Positions 1-6,994 of a stretch of DNA of 11,552 bases are shown here, one piece after another. The stretch is from contig DFOA01000017.1 of assembly GCA_002381185.1 (NCBI GenBank), positions 316,923 to 328,474 of the forward strand. Reading direction: 5' to 3'. Origin of the DNA: Firmicutes bacterium UBA3553. GTDB taxonomy: Bacteria; Bacillota; Clostridia; Tissierellales; Sedimentibacteraceae. The notes under the pieces were generated by a model that saw nothing but the letters and a program-made list of their open reading frames with translations, was not told the origin of the DNA and did no database searches. How positions within the stretch are numbered: the first letter of the stretch is position 1; every line of letters begins with the position of its first letter. Both the position numbers and the translations under genes were made by a program.

Positions 1-1
1 C

Positions 2-292
2 AGGATATATGCCATGTATGCCGGAAGCATGGTTGAGACTACGACTTCAGATGAGTTGTTCAGAGAGGCGTTGCATCCTTATACACAGGGATTGATGAGC
101 TGTATTCCAAAGCTTTCAGGCGGCGGCATAGCAACGGGTATACCAGGACGTATCCCAAATTATCTCAATCCGCCAAAAGGATGCCGTTTTGCTCCGCGGT
201 GTCCAAAAGCATTGGCAGTATGTCATGAATCTACACCTCCCATATTTGAACCGATAAAAGATCATCAGGTTTCTTGCTTCTTGTATGGTTAG
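2..292 (+). CDS. Oligopeptide/dipeptide ABC transporter ATP-binding protein, C-terminal end (partial)
   Basis: Only the last 96 or so residues are inside the window; the gene starts upstream. What is seen is the tail typical of OppD/DppD-type ATPases: a strand reading YAGSMVE, then LFREALHPYTQGLMSCIP, then the cysteine-rich end with CRFAPRCP, a further cysteine before HESTPP, and a last cysteine near the C terminus. In the family this is the oligo/dipeptide-transporter C-terminal region (oligo_HPY), which follows the nucleotide-binding domain. The protein would act at the inner face of the membrane, pairing with the second ATPase encoded at 439-1413 to power peptide import. The ATP-binding motifs themselves are out of view, so activity cannot be judged. 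The permease and substrate-binding-protein genes are presumably upstream. Confidence 0.93.
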   Translation, partial: RIYAMYAGSMVETTTSDELFREALHPYTQGLMSCIPKLSGGGIATGIPGRIPNYLNPPKGCRFAPRCPKALAVCHESTPPIFEPIKDHQVSCFLYG

Positions 293-382
293 AGGTAGCA
301 TCAAAATTAGACTCAAATATCTGATATATTAAAACGATAAGAATTATAACTAAAGAATATAAAATTAAATATCAGCGTTTAC

Positions 383-411
383 GTGTTCGAATATGTCCGC
401 ATATTTGACAC
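383..411 (+). promoter_or_regulatory. Hairpin in the leader of the second ABC ATPase gene
   Basis: The 146-bp gap between the two ATPase genes is very AT-rich. Positions 383-395 (GTGTTCGAATATG) and 400-411 (CATATTTGACAC) pair as a stem with one bulged T, one G-U pair and a four-base loop, 12 bases before the ribosome site AAAGGAG (424-430). No T-run follows, so it is not an intrinsic terminator. It may be an mRNA processing or stability element that sets the relative expression of the two ATPases. No convincing promoter was found in the gap. The role is inferred. Confidence 0.4.
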
Positions 412-438
412 TTCAGACGGAGTGAAAGGAGAATGTAA

Positions 439-1413
439 ATGCAAGAAGATATCTTGAAGGTAAATTGTTTGAAAAAGTATTTTCCCATTGATGGAAAAGG
501 CAATGAGAATAAGTTTGTTAAAGCCATAGATGGAATTGATTTTACCCTATGCAGCGGAGAAACTCTTGGGTTGGTCGGAGAGTCCGGATCGGGTAAAAGC
601 ACAACAGCTTATACAGTAATTGGTATGTACGGTATAACAGAAGGATCAATTAGTTTTAAAGAAAAAGACATAAGTGTTGATACAGGGAAACGTCCTCTAA
701 ATATGAAAAAGGAAATACAAATGGTGTTTCAAGATCCGGGTACATCATTAAATCCTCAGCACACAGTATATAAAATACTGGAGCTTCCTTTAAAAATACA
801 CAAGATATGCCCGCCCAAGGACTATCCTAAAGAAGTAGCTAAACTGATGGACATGGTGGAACTGCCACATGAATATATGCATACATATCCGGGAATGCTG
901 GGCGGCGGCGAGAAACAGATGGTGGCAATAGCACGGGCATTGGCTACGAGACCATCTATGATTGTTTTAGATGAACCCACCAGTGCATTGGATGTATCGG
1001 TTCAGGCAAAAATCATTAACATGCTGCTAAGACTGCAGAAGGAGATGAATTTATCTTATTTATTTATAACACACGACTTAAGTCTGATGAGAAATGTTGC
1101 TGACAGGGTGGCCATAATGTACTTAGGTAAAATTGCGGAAATTGCACCTACTGAGAGCTTTTTTCAAAATCCGCAGCATCCTTATACACAGATGTTATTA
1201 TCTTCTATACCAGTAGTAAGTGAAGAAGAAGAAAAGTATAAACCAAAACGTATACATTCCCAAGGAGAGATACCAAGCCCTGTAAATGTACCAAAAGGCT
1301 GCAGCTTCAATACTCGTTGTCCATTTGTTATGGAAATATGTAAGGAAGATGATCCGCGGATGCTAAACTTTGAGGGGAACCATAGTGTTAGATGTCATTT
1401 ATACTCAAAATAA
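439..1413 (+). CDS. Oligopeptide/dipeptide ABC transporter ATP-binding protein (OppF/DppF type)
   Basis: This 324-residue nucleotide-binding subunit of a peptide/nickel-type importer has the family's normal length. Motifs in order: Walker A GESGSGKST at 47-55, Q-loop glutamine at 98 in VFQDP, Walker B IVLDEP at 175-180 followed by the D-loop SALD, and the H-loop histidine at 212 (ITHD). The C-terminal oligo_HPY region starts with NPQHPYTQMLL and carries cysteines at 288, 294, 301 and 319. The ABC signature, expected as LSGGQ, reads LGGGE (154-158). Loss of the serine and the glutamine is unusual, because the signature serine normally contacts the ATP gamma phosphate of the partner subunit. 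The start is the ATG eight bases after AAAGGAG. It lies downstream of the other ATPase tail and 30 bp before the DUF917 gene, so it is probably co-transcribed with the catabolic genes. Substrate: probably a peptide or amino-acid derivative; not determined. Confidence 0.94.
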   Translation: MQEDILKVNCLKKYFPIDGKGNENKFVKAIDGIDFTLCSGETLGLVGESGSGKSTTAYTVIGMYGITEGSISFKEKDISVDTGKRPLNMKKEIQMVFQDPGTSLNPQHTVYKILELPLKIHKICPPKDYPKEVAKLMDMVELPHEYMHTYPGMLGGGEKQMVAIARALATRPSMIVLDEPTSALDVSVQAKIINMLLRLQKEMNLSYLFITHDLSLMRNVADRVAIMYLGKIAEIAPTESFFQNPQHPYTQMLLSSIPVVSEEEEKYKPKRIHSQGEIPSPVNVPKGCSFNTRCPFVMEICKEDDPRMLNFEGNHSVRCHLYSK

Positions 1414-1443
1414 AAATTAATATAGAGAAGAGAGGTAATATCA

Positions 1444-2571
1444 ATGAATAAGTTTGAACTTAAGTCATATGAAGATATAGACGATTTCCTTACGGGATGT
1501 GCCTTTTTTGGTACCGGAGGCGGAGGAAAGGTTAGCAGCGGGCGTGATGCTTTAATAGAATCTCTGAAAAAAGGTTATAAGTTGACTCTTATGGATCCAA
1601 AAGAAATACAGGACGATGATATTTTCTGTACTGTTTGTTTTACGGGAAGCATAGCGCCTAAAACTCCTGAAGTATTAAATGAAATGGAAAAGAAAGGATT
1701 TGTAAATCGCAAATATTCACCGACAGAAATGCTTGTAAATGCGGTTGATAATTTAGAAAAATACATAGGGAAAAAAGTAACAGGGTTATTTGTAGCAGAA
1801 CTTGGCGGCTCCAATTCCGCATGCTGCATGGCTGCTGCATATCATAAAGGAATTCCGGTTATAGACGGTGATTGTTCCGGTCGTGCTGTTCCTGAAATGG
1901 GTCAAGGGCTTCCAACCATAAATGGGAAGAGTTTTTTACCCGTAGCTTTTGTAGATTCATGGGGTAACACAACTATTACAACATATGCTTTCAACCACTC
2001 TGCCATGGAGCGTATCGGTAAAATGGTAAGCGAGGCTTCATACGGGGAATCAGCTCAGGCCACTTGTCTTATGGATGGAAAAGATATAAAGGAATCTTTA
2101 GTATATTACACCCTTTCACAGTGCCTTGAAGTCGGACGAACTATAAGAATAGCACGTGAAAAAGGTGAAAATCCTTGCAGGGCTGGTGCTGATTCGGCTA
2201 AGGGATATTTTATAGGCAAAGGAAAGATCATAAAGAAAGAAACGGATAACAGGGAAGGATACTATTGGGGAACTTATAATATAGAAGGCATGGATGATCT
2301 TAAAGGCAAAAATTATAAAATATGGTTTAAAAATGAGAATCATGTTATATGGGAAAATGATAAGCCAATAGCTGCAAGTCCCGATATGATAATACTTTTA
2401 AGGTGGAGAGACGGCGAACCTTTAACAAATACCATTCTTTCTGAAGGAGAAGAGATTGGAATAATACTTGTTCCGGCAAGAGAGGAGTTTTTGTCTGATA
2501 ATGCAATTGCTGCATTTGGGCCAAGATACTTTGGGTTTGATTTTGATTATAAGCCTATTGCACGGATATAA
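1444..2571 (+). CDS. DUF917 family protein (S-methyl-thiohydantoin desulfurase / hydantoinase-oxoprolinase-like)
   Basis: This 375-residue protein is recognised by the DUF917 hallmarks: the N-terminal glycine run GTGGGG at residues 23-28, the segment AELGGSNSA at 118-126, VIDGDCSGRAVPEM at 139-152, SPDMIILL at 312-319, and the C-terminal GPRYFGFDFDY at 359-369. Length fits the family (about 360-380). In the family these are the S-methyl-thiohydantoin desulfurase N- and C-terminal domains. Members often sit beside hydantoinase, cytosine-permease or peptide-transport genes, and biochemical knowledge is sparse. The protein should be cytosolic, since no signal peptide is seen. The start follows AGAGAGGTAATATCA. 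It lies 30 bp after the transporter ATPase and 22 bp before the crotonase gene, so it probably performs an early step on an imported cyclic amide or similar compound. That step is inferred from context only. Confidence 0.88.
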   Translation: MNKFELKSYEDIDDFLTGCAFFGTGGGGKVSSGRDALIESLKKGYKLTLMDPKEIQDDDIFCTVCFTGSIAPKTPEVLNEMEKKGFVNRKYSPTEMLVNAVDNLEKYIGKKVTGLFVAELGGSNSACCMAAAYHKGIPVIDGDCSGRAVPEMGQGLPTINGKSFLPVAFVDSWGNTTITTYAFNHSAMERIGKMVSEASYGESAQATCLMDGKDIKESLVYYTLSQCLEVGRTIRIAREKGENPCRAGADSAKGYFIGKGKIIKKETDNREGYYWGTYNIEGMDDLKGKNYKIWFKNENHVIWENDKPIAASPDMIILLRWRDGEPLTNTILSEGEEIGIILVPAREEFLSDNAIAAFGPRYFGFDFDYKPIARI

Positions 2572-2593
2572 TGTTTAATGCGAGGAATTATAT

Positions 2594-3331
2594 ATGAGTT
2601 ATAAAACAATTATAGTCAAAGAAGAAATGATTTCGCAAATAATATTAAATCGTCCTGAGAAAAGAAATGCCATGAATAAAGAACTTTTAGAAGAGCTCCT
2701 GGATGCCTTCAGAATGCTGGATGCAAAAAAACATGTTCATGTAATAATCCTAAAAGGAGAAGGCAAAGGTTTTTGTTCTGGAGCGGATTTAAATGTAATA
2801 TGTTCAAATTCCATGACAATTTTACAAAAAAGAGAGTATATGAAAGGTCTTCCGGATGTAATTAAAGCTATGAACAGTTCGAGTAAGGTAATTATTGCCC
2901 AAGTTCATGGTTTCGCTTTGGCCGGAGGATTTGGTCTTGCTATGTCTGCAGATTTGGTTGTCTGCTCCGATGATGCGAAATTGGGAATGCCGGAAGTTAA
3001 AAAAGGGCTGATGCCCATGAATATTATGTCTCCTGTCAACAGAGTGGTTCATAAAAGGAAACTTTTAGAGATGATGTTTACCGGAGAGCACATTTTGCCT
3101 CAGGAGGCGTTGATATATGGCATGATTAACAAGGTATCAACTCAAGAGAACCTGGAAAAAGAAACAATTGAATTAGCGCAAAAAATATGCTGCAATAACC
3201 AAGATATTATAAAGCTGGGAAAAGAGGCATATTATACGATACAGGATATGGAATTTATGAAATCTTTTAATTATCTTAACGATATGCTTATGATGACAAT
3301 TATGTCAGAAGATCCTCAAAGCAAGAACTAA
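2594..3331 (+). CDS. Enoyl-CoA hydratase/isomerase family protein (crotonase fold)
   Basis: This 245-residue protein is slightly shorter than the usual 255-265 residues of bacterial crotonases. The family pattern is clear: RPEKRNAMN at 20-28, first oxyanion-hole segment FCSGADL at 60-66, second segment AGGFGLA at 110-116, and MPEVKKGL at 132-139. Classical enoyl-CoA hydratases use two catalytic glutamates. Here the first is replaced by glycine (residue 114), while the second is kept (E134). One-glutamate crotonases include isomerases, decarboxylases and hydrolases, so simple hydratase activity should not be assumed. The start ATG follows GCGAGGAATTATAT. It sits between the DUF917 gene (22-bp gap) and the CoA-ligase genes (33-bp gap), which fits a CoA-ester step in the same pathway. 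Substrate unknown; cytosolic. Confidence 0.9.
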   Translation: MSYKTIIVKEEMISQIILNRPEKRNAMNKELLEELLDAFRMLDAKKHVHVIILKGEGKGFCSGADLNVICSNSMTILQKREYMKGLPDVIKAMNSSSKVIIAQVHGFALAGGFGLAMSADLVVCSDDAKLGMPEVKKGLMPMNIMSPVNRVVHKRKLLEMMFTGEHILPQEALIYGMINKVSTQENLEKETIELAQKICCNNQDIIKLGKEAYYTIQDMEFMKSFNYLNDMLMMTIMSEDPQSKN

Positions 3332-3364
3332 AATTTTTTAGAATAACAAAAAAGGAAGGAAAAT

Positions 3365-4528
3365 ATGAGACTTTATGAGTATGAAGGGAAAATCTTATTT
3401 AAAAATCTAAACATTCCTGTTCCCCGAAGTAGTATGGCAAATACAATTGAAGATGCAAAAATGGAGGCCGAAAAAATAGGCTATCCTGTTGTGATAAAGG
3501 CTCAGGTTCTTCAAGGCGGCCGAGGGAAGGCCGGTTTAATTAAAAAGGTCGGTGACGAAAAAGAGTTAATAGAAAATTCAGCTGAAATATTTAAGAAGAT
3601 TAAACATTCGGAAAGTCTTTTAATAGAAGAATGTATCAATGCAACCAACGAGAGCTATATAGGTATAACAATAGATGATGTAATTGGAGTACCTGTAATT
3701 ATTATTAATAAAAAGGGCGGAATACATATTGAAGAGATTGCTGCAGAATCAAAGCCGGCAAAATTAATCATAGATCCTATAAGGGGAATATACAAATATC
3801 AGTTAATTGATTTAGCTTTGGATGCAGGCTATCAAGGAGAACTTCTGGTTAAAATATCAGATTTGGCATATAAACTCTATAATGTATTTAAGCAATACGA
3901 AGCAGATACAGTAGAAATTAATCCTGTATTGATAAACGAAAACACCGGTGAGATATGGGCCGGAGATTCTAAGGTTATTACAGATGATTATGCAATATTT
4001 AGACAACCGATGCTTGCTGAGCTTGGAAAAAATAGAAAAACTGACACTGTTAAATCGGACAGCCTCTCTTATGTAAATTTGGGAGGCAATATTGGAATAG
4101 TAAGTGTTGGTGCCAGCAATACCATGATGTTGGTTGACACCATTAAATACTTGGGAGGATTGCCGGCGAATTTTATTGACATAACAGGAAGCAACAGATA
4201 TGAAGTAATTGTAAATTTGTACATTGATCTTTTGAAAAAATTTGAAGAAGATAATATGATAAAGGCTGTCATGATTAATTTTACACTGACTGCACAGCCT
4301 CTTGAAAATTATGTAGCGACAATTGCAGAGGCTATTAAAAAAGTTAAACCTCATAAAAAGTTTATAGCATGCATAAGAGCTTCAGGAGCAGCTGTATCAA
4401 ACATGAGCCTAAAAGAAGGAAATGAACTGTTAGAAGATGCAGGTGTCATAATATACAAATCTTTAGAGGAGGCTGTTAATGAATGTGTCAGACTTTCAAA
4501 GCAATATGAAAATGGAGGTATAACATGA
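3365..4528 (+). CDS. sucC: Succinyl-CoA ligase (ADP-forming)-like beta subunit, divergent
   Basis: This is a 387-residue ATP-grasp subunit of the succinyl-CoA synthetase family (E. coli SucC has 388). N-terminal half: MRLYEYEGK start, ATP-binding lysine in VIKAQV (about K45), and GGRGKAG at 51-57. Metal and phosphohistidine contacts are kept in VEINPV (E184, N186; equivalent to E. coli E197, N199) and D201. The C-terminal CoA-ligase domain begins at LGGNIGIVSVGA (239-250). Normal enzymes have a GGG in the following ANFLDVGGG segment, a GGIVRC loop and an LEGNNA segment. Here the corresponding stretches read NFIDITGSN, NFTLTAQ and CIRASGAA. These lie on the acid-substrate side, so the nucleotide half looks intact while the acid specificity probably differs. 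It overlaps the alpha subunit by ATGA, so translation is coupled. Ribosome site AAGGAAGG. Substrate acid unknown. Confidence 0.88.
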   Translation: MRLYEYEGKILFKNLNIPVPRSSMANTIEDAKMEAEKIGYPVVIKAQVLQGGRGKAGLIKKVGDEKELIENSAEIFKKIKHSESLLIEECINATNESYIGITIDDVIGVPVIIINKKGGIHIEEIAAESKPAKLIIDPIRGIYKYQLIDLALDAGYQGELLVKISDLAYKLYNVFKQYEADTVEINPVLINENTGEIWAGDSKVITDDYAIFRQPMLAELGKNRKTDTVKSDSLSYVNLGGNIGIVSVGASNTMMLVDTIKYLGGLPANFIDITGSNRYEVIVNLYIDLLKKFEEDNMIKAVMINFTLTAQPLENYVATIAEAIKKVKPHKKFIACIRASGAAVSNMSLKEGNELLEDAGVIIYKSLEEAVNECVRLSKQYENGGIT

Positions 4529-5394
4529 GCATTTTAATAAATAAAGACACTAAAGTTGTTATTCAAGGAATTACAGGAAAATATGGAAGAAGTCAAATAC
4601 ATACCATGATTTCATACGGAACTAAAATTACAGCAGGAACAAGCCCAGGAAAAGGAGGACAAGTTATAGATGGGATTCCCATATATGATACAGTAAAAGA
4701 AGCTGCAAAGCATGAGAAGTTCAATGCGAGCCTCATTTATGTACCGCCTTTTGCTGTTAAAGAAGCAGTATTAGAATCGATTGATGCGGGAGTAAAGCTG
4801 ATTGTTGTAGCAGCAGAGGGAGTTCCGCTGCATGAGTGCATGGAAATCAAAAGAAAATCTAAAGAAAACAATGTTTGGATTGTAGGGCCTAATACTATAG
4901 GTCTGATATCCCCTGGAGAGTGTCTGTTGGGCTCTTTAGGATCTGATTATGCTAAAAAAGGAAGATTAGGATTAATAACCCGCGGAGGCACTATTGCCAT
5001 TGAAATGGTACGTATACTAAGCGAGGCAGGAATAGGACAATCTACTTGCATAGGAAGCGGGGGAGATCGGGTTATCGGCAGGAACCCAATTGAATATCTT
5101 GAGCTTTTTGAAAATGATCCTGATACTGATGCTATAATGCTGGTTGGAGAAATAGGCGGTATGAAAGAAAATGAGTGCGCAAAAATTATTTCAAAGATGA
5201 ATAAAAAGGTCTTTGTTTATATATTGGGCAGATGTGCACCAAAAGGTGCAAGAATGGGGCATATAGGTGCAATTATATCAAGAGGCGGGGAAGGATTCCA
5301 AGAAAAATGCAAGATATTATCAGAAGCCGGGGCTATTATTATAAACACGCCTTGGGAAGCTGTGGAGAAAATTAAAGCAATCGGAGTTTGCTAA
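4525..5394 (+). CDS. sucD: Succinyl-CoA ligase-like alpha subunit (CoA-binding, phosphohistidine)
   Basis: This 289-residue protein matches the length of E. coli SucD. The Rossmann CoA-binding domain carries GITGKYGRSQIH (15-26) and TAGTSPGKGG (36-45). The catalytic, transiently phosphorylated histidine is H246 in RMGHIGAII, at the same position as in E. coli, and its partner glutamate E208 lies in VGEIGG. The segment normally reading SRSGTLTYE at the start of a power helix is TRGGTIAIE here (152-160), losing a serine next to the phosphate site. GPNCPG is changed to GPNTIG. With the beta subunit it should interconvert a carboxylate plus CoA plus ATP with an acyl-CoA, and in a fermenter it may run in the ATP-forming direction. 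The start ATG overlaps the beta-subunit stop, and AATGGAGG lies inside the upstream gene. It is the last gene before the terminator at 5486. Confidence 0.88.
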   Translation: MSILINKDTKVVIQGITGKYGRSQIHTMISYGTKITAGTSPGKGGQVIDGIPIYDTVKEAAKHEKFNASLIYVPPFAVKEAVLESIDAGVKLIVVAAEGVPLHECMEIKRKSKENNVWIVGPNTIGLISPGECLLGSLGSDYAKKGRLGLITRGGTIAIEMVRILSEAGIGQSTCIGSGGDRVIGRNPIEYLELFENDPDTDAIMLVGEIGGMKENECAKIISKMNKKVFVYILGRCAPKGARMGHIGAIISRGGEGFQEKCKILSEAGAIIINTPWEAVEKIKAIGVC

Positions 5395-5485
5395 TAATTA
5401 TGTACTATTAATTTGTGAGAATAGATAAAATTAATTTATTTTACACGGGCTAATTTCAATGACTAATAATATGAATAATAAAAGG

Positions 5486-5526
5486 GTGTTGCAATAACAA
5501 AAAATTTTATATTGCAACACTTTTTT
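5486..5526 (+). terminator. Rho-independent terminator of the catabolic operon
   Basis: GTGTTGCAATA (5486-5496) and TATTGCAACAC (5510-5520) form a perfect 11-bp stem with a 13-base loop, followed immediately by six T residues (5521-5526). It lies 92 bp after the alpha-subunit stop. The region 5395-5485 in between is AT-rich and holds no gene. It separates the operon from the tRNA gene. Confidence 0.9.
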
Positions 5527-5559
5527 ATTGATGAGGTAAAATAATTTTTGAAAATTATG

Positions 5560-5588
5560 TAGACAAAATAAGTATTATAGTATATAAT
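5560..5588 (+). promoter_or_regulatory. Sigma-A-type promoter of the tRNA-Glu gene
   Basis: -35 box TAGACA (5560-5565) and -10 box TATAAT (5583-5588) with a 17-bp spacer. The expected start near 5595 is about 13 bases before the mature tRNA end, as is common for stable-RNA genes. Confidence 0.75.
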
Positions 5589-5607
5589 TACTTTCGTCGA
5601 ATACAAT

Positions 5608-5679
5608 GACTCATTGGTCAAGTGGTCAAGACGCCACCCTCTCACGGTGGAATCAGGGGTTCGACTCCCCTATGGGTTA
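5608..5679 (+). tRNA. tRNA-Glu (anticodon CTC)
   Basis: A full cloverleaf can be drawn. The acceptor arm is GACTCAT (5608-5614) against ATGGGTT (5672-5678) with discriminator A5679. The D arm is GTC/GAC. The anticodon stem is CCACC (5634-5638) against GGTGG (5646-5650) with loop CTCTCAC; the anticodon CTC at 5641-5643 reads GAG. The T arm is AGGGG/CCCCT with loop TTCGACT. CCA is not encoded. The acceptor stem has two wobble pairs, including G1-U72 at its end. Since the prophage integrase lies just downstream, the 3' half of the gene is probably the integration target, and the end base may be supplied by the phage. Confidence 0.95.
5655..5679. other. Probable prophage attachment site (left junction) in the tRNA 3' end
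   Basis: Tyrosine integrases of temperate phages often recombine within the T-arm to 3' end of a tRNA gene and leave the tRNA intact. Here the tRNA ends 63 bp before the 3' end of an integrase gene. The core is expected to repeat at the far end of the prophage, outside this window, so its exact limits cannot be set. No second copy of the tRNA 3' end was seen in the window. Confidence 0.5.
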
Positions 5680-5716
5680 TTTTTCAAGGGTTACAGCGAT
5701 TATAAATCTTAAAAAT

Positions 5717-5738
5717 CAAATATTCGCCAAATATTCGC
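5717..5738. repeat. Tandem 11-bp direct repeat between tRNA and integrase gene
   Basis: CAAATATTCGC occurs twice in direct succession (5717-5727 and 5728-5738). It lies 38-59 bp from the tRNA end, right beside the integrase stop. Short direct repeats in this position are often arm-type binding sites for the integrase N-terminal domain; that role is inferred. Confidence 0.7.
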
Positions 5739-5742
5739 CAAC

Positions 5743-6921
5743 TTAAAAAATATTATTTAAAACCGAGAGTGATTCTGTCTTTGTGTCGCCAAGCACGTGC
5801 AGATAAACCTCGGTTGTTTTTATAGAGGAGTGGCCGAGTAACCTTGACACCGTTAAAATGTCAACTCCGTTCCTTAAAAGCGTAGTTGCGAAGGTGTGTC
5901 TTAAAGCGTGAAATTTCTTATGTGGAACTCCGGCTCTTTCTAAAAGTCTTTCCCAAGACCTACGAAAATTTTTACCGTCTATGTATGTTCCGGTAGCCGA
6001 AGGAAATAAGAGATTATTGTCTTCATATAAATTTCCTAATTTAAGTCTCTCTTCCGCTACAAGTTTATTTAAACCTTTCAATTCTCTCTGTAAAGATTCG
6101 TTTATATGTAATTCTCTTACAGAACCCTCAGTTTTTGGTTTAGTTACTTTCGTTACATAATCGTATTTTTTCCCGGTATCATCATGAAACTTTTTAGTAA
6201 TCTTAAGAGTTTTATTAATCTTTAAAACATTATTTGCAATATCTGTTTTTTCTAAGGCTAATATTTCTCCCTCTCTTGCACCTGTGTTTAATGAAAACAT
6301 CATCGCATATCGTATTTTACTATGTCCTGCGACTTCTTTTAATTTCTTTATTTCATCTTCCGTGAACACTTCAATTTTTAGCATATCATCGTCATCTATC
6401 TCATCCTCGTCTGCGAGTTTGGGAAGTCTTAAGCCATTAAGAGGATTCTTAGTAATGTATGATTCTGATTCCGCATAATTAAAAAATTTTCTCAACAACC
6501 TATGCAAGCTTAAAATTTGTGATGCAGTTTTACCGGATTGTAATAGCCGGTTGTATTCCTTTTGGATGTTTAATTTTTTAATGTCACCTATATCACTGAA
6601 CGCAAAAGTTTTATTCTGTACATAATTTCTGTATGTGCATTCGTAACGTTCAAATGTGGTGCCTTTATTCCCATTGTACCTCTCGATTTCCCATAACCAT
6701 GTATGCATAGCCTTGCTTAAGCTTTGCTTGCCTAAATCTGGATTAACACCTTGAGCAAGTGAATCGAGATATTCCCTTTTCTTTTGCTCTGCATCATACT
6801 TGGATGTGCCGTAGAAATTCTTGTATACCGGATTTCCTTGACTATCCTCTCCGATTCTTGCACGTACACGGAAATAATCCTTGCCGTTCACATTTGCATT
6901 TGTCTTTGCTTTATTTGCCAT
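5743..6921 (-). CDS. int: Phage tyrosine integrase
   Basis: This 392-residue site-specific recombinase is of the typical length for Tn916/phage-type integrases of Gram-positives. The N-terminal 60 residues form an arm-binding domain (YFRVRARIGEDSQGNPVYKNF, with a three-stranded look). Residues 66-165 are the SAM-like core-binding domain, and 185-385 the catalytic domain. All active-site residues are visible: R216 in NTGAREGEI, probable beta-hairpin lysine K263 in KPKTEGS, H338 and R341 in HALRHTF, H364 in LLGHSS, and nucleophile Y373 in TEVYLHV. The start ATG has an excellent ribosome site, AGGAGGT, seven bases away. It integrates and, with an excisionase, excises the prophage at the adjacent tRNA-Glu. 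It is probably expressed from its own promoter at about 6974-7001 and shielded by the hairpin at 6952-6978 from repressor-operon read-through. Confidence 0.97.
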   Translation of the reverse strand: MANKAKTNANVNGKDYFRVRARIGEDSQGNPVYKNFYGTSKYDAEQKKREYLDSLAQGVNPDLGKQSLSKAMHTWLWEIERYNGNKGTTFERYECTYRNYVQNKTFAFSDIGDIKKLNIQKEYNRLLQSGKTASQILSLHRLLRKFFNYAESESYITKNPLNGLRLPKLADEDEIDDDDMLKIEVFTEDEIKKLKEVAGHSKIRYAMMFSLNTGAREGEILALEKTDIANNVLKINKTLKITKKFHDDTGKKYDYVTKVTKPKTEGSVRELHINESLQRELKGLNKLVAEERLKLGNLYEDNNLLFPSATGTYIDGKNFRRSWERLLERAGVPHKKFHALRHTFATTLLRNGVDILTVSRLLGHSSIKTTEVYLHVLGDTKTESLSVLNNIF

Positions 6922-6945
6922 TACTGTTACCTCCTAAAAACGAGT

Positions 6946-6978
6946 ATAAAAATAATCCTTGCGCTCACAAAGGATTAT
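6946..6978 (-). terminator. Hairpin with T-run just upstream of the integrase gene (leftward)
   Basis: ATAATCCTT (6952-6960) and AAGGATTAT (6970-6978) form a perfect 9-bp stem with loop GCGCTCACA. Read leftward, the stem is followed by ATTTTTAT. It would stop transcripts arriving from the repressor operon before integrase. Because the likely integrase promoter starts RNA inside the loop, integrase mRNA would not contain a complete hairpin. The T-run is short, so it could be a partial attenuator. Confidence 0.55.
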
Positions 6979-6988
6979 ACAGTATAAT
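6974..6988. promoter_or_regulatory. Palindrome holding two back-to-back -10 boxes (integrase promoter and a rightward promoter)
   Basis: ATTATACAGTATAAT is symmetric around its centre base. Read rightward it gives TATAAT (6983-6988) with a weak -35 TTGCGC (6959-6964, spacer 18). Read leftward it gives TATAAT (6979-6974) with a -35 TTATCA (7001-6996, spacer 16). The leftward one would serve integrase, the rightward one the RNA ending at 7067. The symmetry also suits a dimeric repressor. Confidence 0.5.
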
Positions 6989-6994
6989 ATAGCT

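Noticed and set aside
293..438. Promoter between the two ATPase genes
   Set aside because: AT-rich hexamers resembling a -10 occur, but none has a -35 at proper distance.
3857..4354. 165-aa leftward frame opposite the ligase beta subunit
   Set aside because: It lies wholly antisense to a clear enzyme gene, has cysteine-, phenylalanine- and tyrosine-rich nonsense composition, and has no ribosome site.
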